In this document: in pieces, positions 1 to 6,030 of the stretch
How positions within the stretch are numbered: position 1 is the first letter of the stretch
Layout: each line of letters opens with the position of its first letter
From: DAIOHQ01 sp036744635
GTDB lineage: Bacteria > Planctomycetota > Phycisphaerae > Tepidisphaerales > Tepidisphaeraceae
Reading direction: 5' to 3'
NCBI GenBank assembly: GCA_036744635.1
Contig: DAIOHQ010000199.1
Coordinates: forward strand, 1-9,460
Length of the DNA: 9,460 bases
Made by a program: the position numbers and the translations under genes
The notes under the pieces: model-generated
The model's database searches: none
Seen by the model: the letters and a program-made list of their open reading frames with translations, nothing else
What the model was told of the DNA's origin: nothing

Positions 1-58
1 GCCCAAGCCCCCCGCCCACCCCAAAACCGACGCCCCGGCCCCGGAGCCCAAACCCTAA
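1..58 (+). CDS. C-terminal tail of an upstream gene (partial)
   Basis: Reading from base 2, the sequence encodes PKPPAHPKTDAPAPEPKP and then a TAA stop at 56-58. Pro/Ala/Lys-rich low-complexity tails of this kind are common at the ends of GC-rich bacterial proteins. The A/T-rich leader of the next gene follows. Only 18 residues are visible, so no function can be given. The other two plus-strand frames are also open here, so the frame choice rests on the balanced K/D/E/P composition and on the stop falling where base composition changes. It may be no gene at all. Confidence 0.4.
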   Translation, partial: PKPPAHPKTDAPAPEPKP

Positions 59-144
59 AAACATACCGCGACAGTTGCCTATCTTGCCACGTCTAGCTGC
101 CTCTGCTGCACCGGCACATCAAGTTTTTTCGAGCGGCCGGAAAA

Positions 145-176
145 TGATCGAAAATCGAAACTTTTTGATCGAAAAT
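145..176 (+). promoter_or_regulatory. 11-bp direct repeat in A/T-rich leader, candidate operator/promoter region
   Basis: TGATCGAAAAT occurs at 145-155 and again at 166-176. The starts are 21 bp apart, about two helical turns, so both copies face the same side of the DNA. The stretch is distinctly A/T-rich within GC-rich surroundings and is followed by TTTAATACT, a possible -10 region. It lies 60-90 bases before the start of the large surface-protein gene. The repeat is seen directly; regulatory use is inferred from position and spacing only. Confidence 0.35.
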
Positions 177-235
177 TTAATACTGCGTCCATCCATGCAC
201 TGCTACGGTCGCGTTGTCTTTTACAGGAAGTACGC

Positions 236-3200
236 ATGTCCAATATCTCTCGCCGTCGTTTGGCGTCGGCCGTGGTTGTCGAATCTCTGGAGCAGCGGCA
301 GTTGCTGTCGGTGTATCAACCGGTACTGCCGGCTTCGATGCCGATTGTTTCGCCGCTTGATGTGACGGCGCATCCTGCGAGTCCGCATCCTGCCGTTCCC
401 GCGACGGTCGCTTATGTGCAGTGCTTTCCGGCTGAAGATGCCTATGAGGGCGGGCAGGATGGCCAGTTTGTGCTCACCCGCGACAGCGGCGATGGCACGC
501 TGGTGGTGAGCTATACCATGGAGGGAACGGCCACCAATGGGGTGGATTATCAGGCGATGACCGGCACGGCGACGTTCGATCCCGGCGTCACCGCGATTTA
601 TCCGCTGATCAAGGCGATTGATGATCCGTTCGCCGAGGGAACGGAGAGCGTCAAACTCACGGTTCAGCCGGTCAGTGGCGTTTACACGGTGGGGTTCAAT
701 GCTGCCGGCATCAATGTTATTGATAACGATAATGGCGCACCCACGCCGCCAACTGTGGACATCTTCTCGGTCGATAGCGCCGCTGAATCTGGACCCACCC
801 CCGGCGCTTTCACGGTCACGAGATCAACACCGACGGGCCCCTTGGATGTCATTCTGGACTACTCCGGCGCGGCCAGTTCCGCGGATTATGCAGCTTTGCC
901 CCCATCCGTTCACTTCGACGATGGCGACAGCAGCAAATCATTCGCGGTAACGCCCGTCGACGATGCCCAGAAGGAATGGACGGAAGATATTGTCGCCACC
1001 ATCGTCCAGAACCCATCCTATATCAATGGCGCTTCATTTCAGGCCACCTGCGGCATCGTCGATAACGATCCTGTCGATCTTACTTTCAGCGGCGTGAGCG
1101 AAAGTCAGGAGAACAATCCGGGCATCTTCATGGCCGTTGGCGGACCGCGACGAGCGGTCTCACTCAGCGGCCCCGCCGCGAAAGCCGGCGCATCGGTCAG
1201 CCTGAGCGTCAGCAGCGAATTTCGCGTGTGGGATTCTCCGAGCGGCGGCGCCCTTCTGGCCAGCGGGACGACGCCGGCCACTTGGACGAATGCGGCCATT
1301 CCAGGAACCGTTTATCTGGAAGCGATCAGCGCCAGCACCGCCGTCGGCACCGGGAGCATCACCCTCTCGGCCACCGATATCGGCAATCGCCCAAGCAATT
1401 CGCAGGACACCGCCGAGGCCACCGCCATTGCCCTCAACTCACTCAGCCTTGAGGACGTCACCAACAACACCAACAAGGCAACCGCGACCACGGCGACACC
1501 GACGGATTGGTTCGTGCCGCAGGACAGCAGCGGCGGCGCCAAAGTTCAGATTCGCGTGGCCGGCGCACCGGCAACCCCCGACGCCGGCGCGCACGTGCTC
1601 TTCAAGATCACCGGCTCGACCGTCACCGCCCCTGCTGGCGGCGCGTACGCGGGAAACTTTGGCGGCAATGACCCCATCCGCACCTTCACGCCCGCTAATG
1701 ATGCCAGCCGTCTTTTTACTGTTGAAGCCGGCGTTGACGCCAACAGCGATAGTGTGCTTTCCACTGATGAGGTATCCCGCACCATCAACGCCCGCGTGTT
1801 CCGGGCTGATCTCAATGCCCGCACCATTGCCAACAATGCCGGCAGCGGCACCCTGGCCGAGGCCGACGAGGAAAACCCGGGAGCGTTCCTGCCGATCAAC
1901 AACGATGATGACGATTACGACGCCGGCAACACCGCGGACATGAGCGAAACCGGTGCAATTCCCGGGGAGGACGACCTCCTGCCTATCGTCCTGCCGAGCA
2001 TCGGTCCGGCATCGACCTCGAACGTGTATACGCTGACGATCCCCAGCAATGTCCGCGTATGGCAGAACCCCGATCGCACCGGCGCAGTCACCTCAACTAC
2101 GAGCATCGTGATGGAAACTGGGGCGGACAAGACGCTGTACGTCGAAGGAATCTCCAAGGCAGTCGGGACCATCCAGCTCAACTACACCAATGGCACGGCA
2201 ACTTACAGCGATCTTGATCGGATCAAGCTAACCGTGTTCAACTGGCTCGGTCCGCTGAACGTTCCGGGAGATGCAAAATACGAGTATTCGGCTCAGGGAT
2301 TGCCGCTTGGGGTCGGCGAGTGGATCACCCCGGTTGGCGGCGCGATTGCGTCCACTGCGACGCCGCGAGACGCAACCATTCTGTGGAATAATAACCCCGC
2401 CGTTGGCCGCGCCGTGTTTCAAGCTGATACTGATTATGTGTGGGACCTTGAGGTGAATGTTGTTCAAATCCAGATTAGCGCAGCCAATAATTCTGCCACC
2501 TATCCGGGAACGATCCATCAGTGGCCCACGAATGGCCAGCTTTGGGACAGCCATAAGGTCGTCGCCCCTGTCGATGATGCGATGAAGGCGAATTTTGAGG
2601 TCGCACAGATCAAGGGGCCGACTGTGAACGGCTCCGACCGGGGCGTGAAATTTATGGAGATGGGTCAGGTCCACCAGGCGCGCTTCACCAGATGGCGCGC
2701 GTATTACGACGATCTTCCTGCTATGAAGCGAGTGTCGAAACTCGAAGGGTACATGAGTGGGACCTGGTTATGGGACTCCGGCACTGCCGCTACCGTTCCT
2801 TGGACATTCACGAATGCCGATCACTATCTGAAACCGGCAAATGACACTGCACTTGCCAACCAAAGCTTCTCGACGACCGACGCACCGAGGCTGCTCATCA
2901 CGGACATTGTGGTCAGCAATGGAGACACGATAGACCGATCGGAGTGCGAGATGGAACATCAGGTGTTTTTCGCTGTTAGAACTACGCAGGACATCAATGG
3001 TTCTGGAGAAGTTCTAACCCAGCGCCTGGTTCTCAAGTGGAAGATCATCGCGCCAGGCACATGGAACGCTACAACTGGCGTATGGACGTTCACCGGGGCT
3101 GGCAGCGGCATCAGCGGTGATGGAACTTGGACCGAAGTTACAAATGGTGCAACCGTGCCCAAGCCAGCAACCAAGACTACGCTAAATCAGCTCTTGATGG

Positions 3201-3244
3201 ACCCAATGGTGGGTGGCGGGAATTGGGATCAGTCCCTACAATAA
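236..3244 (+). CDS. Large exported LEPR-XLL-type surface protein with two Calx-beta domains
   Basis: This is a 1002-residue protein of unknown role, probably secreted or cell-surface. Residues 6-25 hold a basic stretch (RRR) and LEQRQLLS, a variant of the planctomycete LEPR-XLL motif; no classical signal peptide is obvious. Two Calx-beta domains lie at about 60-166 and 173-278. Each has the G/A-T-A..DY core, a F-D-G turn and a closing V(I)DND, as in Ca2+-binding beta-sandwich repeats. A beta-rich module follows twice (about 305-380 and 585-655), recognisable by F/V-RVW..P...G and T-V/L-YxExIS. EENPGAF plus an acidic NNDDDD stretch (545-560) and an EF-hand-like DANSDSVLSTDE (501-512) suggest further Ca2+ sites. 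Residues about 700-1002 form an unrecognised C-terminal region with MEMGQVHQARFTRWRAYYD, VFFAVRT and TTLNQLLMDPM. The ATG at 236 has AGGAAG five bases upstream. The next gene starts 12 bases after the stop, so the two are probably co-transcribed. Adhesion or matrix function is inferred. Confidence 0.85.
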   Translation: MSNISRRRLASAVVVESLEQRQLLSVYQPVLPASMPIVSPLDVTAHPASPHPAVPATVAYVQCFPAEDAYEGGQDGQFVLTRDSGDGTLVVSYTMEGTATNGVDYQAMTGTATFDPGVTAIYPLIKAIDDPFAEGTESVKLTVQPVSGVYTVGFNAAGINVIDNDNGAPTPPTVDIFSVDSAAESGPTPGAFTVTRSTPTGPLDVILDYSGAASSADYAALPPSVHFDDGDSSKSFAVTPVDDAQKEWTEDIVATIVQNPSYINGASFQATCGIVDNDPVDLTFSGVSESQENNPGIFMAVGGPRRAVSLSGPAAKAGASVSLSVSSEFRVWDSPSGGALLASGTTPATWTNAAIPGTVYLEAISASTAVGTGSITLSATDIGNRPSNSQDTAEATAIALNSLSLEDVTNNTNKATATTATPTDWFVPQDSSGGAKVQIRVAGAPATPDAGAHVLFKITGSTVTAPAGGAYAGNFGGNDPIRTFTPANDASRLFTVEAGVDANSDSVLSTDEVSRTINARVFRADLNARTIANNAGSGTLAEADEENPGAFLPINNDDDDYDAGNTADMSETGAIPGEDDLLPIVLPSIGPASTSNVYTLTIPSNVRVWQNPDRTGAVTSTTSIVMETGADKTLYVEGISKAVGTIQLNYTNGTATYSDLDRIKLTVFNWLGPLNVPGDAKYEYSAQGLPLGVGEWITPVGGAIASTATPRDATILWNNNPAVGRAVFQADTDYVWDLEVNVVQIQISAANNSATYPGTIHQWPTNGQLWDSHKVVAPVDDAMKANFEVAQIKGPTVNGSDRGVKFMEMGQVHQARFTRWRAYYDDLPAMKRVSKLEGYMSGTWLWDSGTAATVPWTFTNADHYLKPANDTALANQSFSTTDAPRLLITDIVVSNGDTIDRSECEMEHQVFFAVRTTQDINGSGEVLTQRLVLKWKIIAPGTWNATTGVWTFTGAGSGISGDGTWTEVTNGATVPKPATKTTLNQLLMDPMVGGGNWDQSLQ

Positions 3245-3256
3245 CAATGGTGGAAA

Positions 3257-4162
3257 ATGTCTAAGCTTATACTGTTCTCACTTGTGCTCTTGCTGGTGCG
3301 CGGCGCGCTCACGGTTGAACCCTCGCTCGCTGCTTCAACGGCTCCCGTTATTCGTGATGAGGACCTGTTGCAAGGCGCGTGGCTTGTCGAGGTGAGAGTC
3401 TTGACGGTCAGGACCCAGGGCGGTGCATATGAATTGTCGATGAGAATCGAGAAGAGCTTTCTGGCTCCTGAAGATGTATTGCATAAGACGTTCAACGCCG
3501 AGACATTGCGACAGGGCTCGCAGAGCCCCCTGATATTCGGGCGCGCACTGGAGATCGGGGAGAAGGCGCTGTGGCTCGTGCGGATAGCCAATCATGACAT
3601 CACTTCCGATCCATCGCAGATGCAGACGGCCAATCTGCTACGACTGCCCGCAGTGGAAAAGTCAGAGCCGCCGGAGCGATATGCCGAGGCATTGAAGTGG
3701 GCTGGGGCCGTGGAAAAGGTGGGCAAGGCGGACCCGGAGAAACGGATTGGCTTGCTGCGTGACTTATGCACTGACAGCAACCCGCCGACCGCTGCCTGGG
3801 CGATCAAGACGCTGGCGAAGGTCGACTTCAAAGGCCACAGCGAGTTTCTGCAGGGGCTGCTGCAGAAGGACCAGCTTCCCATCAAGGCGCAACTCGCCCT
3901 CGACGAGGTGCTGGCGAGAAACCTGCCTGAGGGATGGACGAAGTCGCCGCAACGGCTGCAGCTCTTCAAGCGCTGGGTGGCATCGCCACGCGTAGCCGAC
4001 GCACCTGCGGCACTGCCTTTGATCGAGGGCATGTACGGGCGAAAGGAGCTGTCGCCGCAGGCCACACGAGAGCTGCTGAACACGGCCATCAAGAACGAGA
4101 ACATGCCGCCGGAGGATCACAACCGAGCGGCGAGACTGTTGCGGCAGATGGATGAAGAATGA
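3257..4162 (+). CDS. Secreted protein with N-terminal beta domain and C-terminal helical repeats, unknown function
   Basis: This 301-residue protein is not recognised as a named family. Residues 1-26 look like a Sec signal peptide (basic K3, hydrophobic core LILFSLVLLLV, probable cleavage near SLA-AS). Residues about 38-112 alternate as beta strands and include EIGEKALWLVRI. Residues about 138-300 are amphipathic helices resembling HEAT-like repeats, including RYAEALKWAGAVEKV and PPTAAWAIKTLAKV. The gene at 4884 has the same order and matching landmarks: VGEQGLWVVKV, RYDQAKKLAEAVEEV, MWAVRSLAEV, and NENYP against NENMP here. The two are therefore diverged paralogues. The gene starts 12 bases after the large surface-protein gene. 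GGTGG three bases before the ATG is a weak, close RBS, so translational coupling is plausible. A periplasmic or surface partner role for the preceding protein is inferred from linkage only. Confidence 0.8.
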   Translation: MSKLILFSLVLLLVRGALTVEPSLAASTAPVIRDEDLLQGAWLVEVRVLTVRTQGGAYELSMRIEKSFLAPEDVLHKTFNAETLRQGSQSPLIFGRALEIGEKALWLVRIANHDITSDPSQMQTANLLRLPAVEKSEPPERYAEALKWAGAVEKVGKADPEKRIGLLRDLCTDSNPPTAAWAIKTLAKVDFKGHSEFLQGLLQKDQLPIKAQLALDEVLARNLPEGWTKSPQRLQLFKRWVASPRVADAPAALPLIEGMYGRKELSPQATRELLNTAIKNENMPPEDHNRAARLLRQMDEE

Positions 4163-4241
4163 ATGATGGTACCGGGGAAATGCTGCAACTAATCCGGCGA
4201 GAGTTCGTCCACAGATGCTGGACCATCAGGAGTAGCATTCT

Positions 4242-4379
4242 ATGAAATCACTCACCGCCATTCTTATCGGTGGAGCATTGTTGGTAGTGCTGGTGACTCA
4301 TGCCGCCGCGGGTCCGACGACCCTGACGGGAGAATCAAAGGTGACGCACGGGAGAATCAAAGGTGAGAATCAAAGGTGA
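4242..4379 (+). pseudogene. 5' fragment of a broken secreted-protein gene (signal peptide only)
   Basis: A 45-codon reading frame begins at ATG 4242 with a textbook Shine-Dalgarno AGGAG (4228-4232) nine bases upstream. It encodes MKSLTAILIGGALLVVLVTH and then AAAGPTTL: a clear Sec signal peptide with an AAA-G cleavage site. After only about 28 residues the frame enters the tandem repeats at 4328 and stops at TGA 4377-4379. A strong start and signal peptide leading into repeat DNA suggest an interrupted or internally deleted gene. The fragment at 4446-4862 is in the same reading frame, which fits one original gene. Alternatively it is a genuine secreted micro-peptide, but the repeat-encoded C-terminus argues against that. 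Confidence 0.55.
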
Positions 4380-4510
4380 CGCACGTCGATTCTTGCGAAT
4401 TGTGATGGTGAAGGAGGACAGGGGCCGGTAGCCGGCACCAAACCGGTGGTTTCAGAAACGCCGTCTGATCAACCCTTGAGAAATCGACGTGCGTCACCTT
4501 TGAACGTCCC
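4328..4510. repeat. Tandem and inverted repeat cassette, possible MITE-like element
   Basis: A ~22-bp unit, GGGAGAATCAAAGG followed by TGACGCAC, occupies 4328-4349. A shortened copy lies at 4350-4364 and a third copy, starting GAGAATC, at 4365-4384. An inverted copy occurs at 4489-4510; read on the minus strand it is GGGACGTTCAAAGG plus TGACGCAC, differing only in the three bases after GGGA. The third and inverted copies extend inward through GTCGATT, giving a perfect 22-bp inverted repeat (4370-4391 with 4482-4503) around a 90-base core. The core holds smaller hairpins such as GCCGG-TAG-CCGGC (4424-4436). There is no transposase and no clear target duplication. It could be a miniature inverted-repeat element, a relic insertion sequence end, or a REP-type palindrome. 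Confidence 0.65.
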
Positions 4511-4862
4511 TCAAGACTTTACTATGATCGATCGGCCAAGCCTTCCTGGATCGGACACAATGACGACTGCCACCGCTGCCACTCTAACGCGGATCAATCT
4601 GATTGTTGATTTCCGGGTGTTTTTTGCCGTTAGCACGATCTCCACCGCAAACTCTGCGAACACGCTTTATACACCATTGGCTGGTGCGTCATGGCATTTT
4701 AACGGGAGCGGGCTGGTTTCTGCCGGAACATGGACGCCTTTGATGGGGGTTACGGAAAATGGCGGAATGACATTCTTCGGCAATTTGAATGAAGTCCCAG
4801 TAACCACAGGTGCTCCCCTGAACGACTTGGCGAACCCGATGGTGTGGACGGCGCAACCTTGA
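4446..4862 (+). pseudogene. 3' remnant of a paralogue of the large surface protein
   Basis: The open frame runs 138 codons from GTG 4446 to TGA 4860-4862. The GTG lies inside the repeat cassette and has no RBS at a sensible distance, so the real start is probably lost. From about base 4511 the product tracks the C-terminus of the 1002-residue protein in order: FTMIDRPSL with FSTTDAPRL, FRVFFAVST with HQVFFAVRT, WHFNGSG with WTFTGAG, SAGTWTP with GDGTWTE, and APLNDLANPM with TTLNQLLMDPM. It is therefore a remnant of the same module and occupies the same place relative to its downstream neighbour (21 bases before the gene at 4884). It is in frame with the signal-peptide fragment at 4242. It might still be translated as a short protein, but decay is more likely. 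Confidence 0.6.
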
Positions 4863-4883
4863 CGGTCCGACGAAGGAGTCTCC

Positions 4884-5906
4884 ATGAAGTGCTTCTTACA
4901 TACAATTGAAGGCTTGCTATTATTCGTAGTCACATCGACGATCCTGGCTGGTGAACATCCAAATACCTTAACGCTGCCCGAGCTTGGTCATGATTCTGCC
5001 CTTGTCAGCGCGGAGGTGTCGAATGTTGTGCCGGGACCATATAAGGGATGGTTCACCGCGACACTGAAGGTCACCCACGTATATGCCGGGAACTCGGTTC
5101 ACGAAGGCGACAGCTTTGTCGTCCCCAGCAGCGGAGATGCTCCAGATGTCAATGGTACAGGCGTCCGTCCAGTGCCGAAGGTTGGGGAGCAGGGATTGTG
5201 GGTGGTGAAGGTCCACAAGGGAGAGGCATTCAGTCACAATCTCCTGCGTGAATTCCACGGCGTCTTCCCCGCCCGCAAGGGCATTGATAAGCGGTATGAC
5301 CAAGCGAAGAAGCTAGCCGAGGCGGTGGAGGAGGTGTATCACGCGGAGCCGGTGAAGGCGGAAAATCTGCTGAACCACCAGTGGGTATCTTCGGTGCCGG
5401 AGGTATCAATGTGGGCGGTGCGCTCGCTGGCAGAGGTCGCGCCGGGGGCGATCATCGAGCGGGCCAACGACCTGTCCGGTGGCGGCAAGGTCGGCATTCC
5501 CGGCCAGACCGCCGGCGATGAGGCGCTGTGCCGGCTGCTGAAGGAAAAGTGGATCGAGTCCGATGACCGCAGGAAACTGCTGATGAAATGGGCCACCACC
5601 ACGCCTTCGGAATTCGACGCGGAAGTGGTCGGCCAATGGCTGGACCAGTTCAGCCAGCACGCCGATTCCAAAGACCAGGCGCTGGTGGATGCGATGCAGG
5701 CGCTGATCCTCAACGAGAATTATCCCAAGCCCATCCGCCTCAACCTGATCCACGCCCTGTGGGTGATGGTGGACCGCCACGACCTGTCGGTCCCGGCCAT
5801 GTCGGCCTTGCGCGAGATCGAAAAGACGGCCAAGGACCAGAAGGTGCAGGCCGACACTCGTGTTTTCATCGACAAAGCGGAGAAGAAGGAGGGTGGGGAA
5901 CACTGA
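4884..5906 (+). CDS. Secreted beta-domain/helical-repeat protein, paralogue of the gene at 3257
   Basis: This 340-residue protein has no recognised family. Residues 1-23 form a signal peptide (hydrophobic GLLLFVVTSTILAG, cleavage near LAG-EH). Residues about 36-112 look like a small beta-barrel: ATLKVTHVYAG, a V-H-E-G-D-S-F-V-V strand, then VGEQGLWVVKV. The arrangement loosely recalls netrin/TIMP-like OB folds, which is only a suggestion. Residues about 136-330 are helix pairs resembling HEAT-like repeats (RYDQAKKLAEAVEEV, MWAVRSLAEVAPGA, RLLKEKW, a second WATTTPSEFD block), ending in a charged KAEKKEGGEH tail. Architecture and landmarks match the gene at 3257; this copy is 39 residues longer, partly through a Gly-rich loop at 195-212. 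AAGGAG (4873-4878) lies five bases before the ATG. It is the last gene before the terminator at 5925. Confidence 0.82.
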   Translation: MKCFLHTIEGLLLFVVTSTILAGEHPNTLTLPELGHDSALVSAEVSNVVPGPYKGWFTATLKVTHVYAGNSVHEGDSFVVPSSGDAPDVNGTGVRPVPKVGEQGLWVVKVHKGEAFSHNLLREFHGVFPARKGIDKRYDQAKKLAEAVEEVYHAEPVKAENLLNHQWVSSVPEVSMWAVRSLAEVAPGAIIERANDLSGGGKVGIPGQTAGDEALCRLLKEKWIESDDRRKLLMKWATTTPSEFDAEVVGQWLDQFSQHADSKDQALVDAMQALILNENYPKPIRLNLIHALWVMVDRHDLSVPAMSALREIEKTAKDQKVQADTRVFIDKAEKKEGGEH

Positions 5907-5924
5907 GCGGTGCCCATCCAAGCA

Positions 5925-5957
5925 AAAACGGCTGATCCACAAGGAACCAGCCGTTTT
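5925..5957. terminator. Bidirectional Rho-independent terminator
   Basis: AAAACGGCTG (5925-5934) pairs perfectly with CAGCCGTTTT (5948-5957) around a 13-base loop. Read rightward, the GC-rich part of the stem is followed by TTTT; read leftward it is followed by TTTTT. It begins 18 bases after the plus-strand stop at 5906. It lies 74 bases beyond the dxs stop (6031), which arrives from the other side. This is the expected placement for a shared terminator between convergent genes. Confidence 0.8.
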
Positions 5958-5985
5958 ATCGCGTCAAGTTGTAAGCGCCATTGAA

Positions 5986-6016
5986 TTCTCTGCGCTCTTT
6001 GCGGCTCTGCGGTGAA
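5986..6016. repeat. Periodic CTCTGCG-type intergenic repeat
   Basis: Three imperfect units follow each other with a step of about 10 bases: CTCTGCG, CTCTTTGCGG, then CTCTGCGGTGAA. The stretch sits between the convergent terminator and the end of dxs. From memory, short periodic intergenic sequences of this kind (CTCTGCG/CTCTGTG, or on the other strand CACAGAG) are scattered through many planctomycete and other environmental genomes. Their function is not established. The stretch at 9336-9365 has a similar period. Confidence 0.5.
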
Positions 6017-6030
6017 TCAGTCTTCGGGAT

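Noticed and set aside
75..365. 96-residue plus-strand frame overlapping the start of the surface protein
   Set aside because: It runs in another frame through the A/T-rich leader and into the LEPR-type N-terminus. Its composition is not protein-like and its start is poor.
1290..1943. 217-residue plus-strand frame inside the surface-protein gene
   Set aside because: Its product is dominated by Pro, Arg and Ala, typical of a shadow frame in GC-rich DNA. The overlapping frame shows clear domains.
4328..4384. Three tandem repeats as a CRISPR array
   Set aside because: The copies are directly adjacent with no unique spacers, one is truncated, and no cas-like gene is present.
5406..5942. 178-residue minus-strand frame opposite the second helical-repeat gene
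   Set aside because: It crosses the terminator hairpin, lies antisense to a gene with a good RBS and signal peptide, and is rich in His/Arg/Gly as expected for a shadow.
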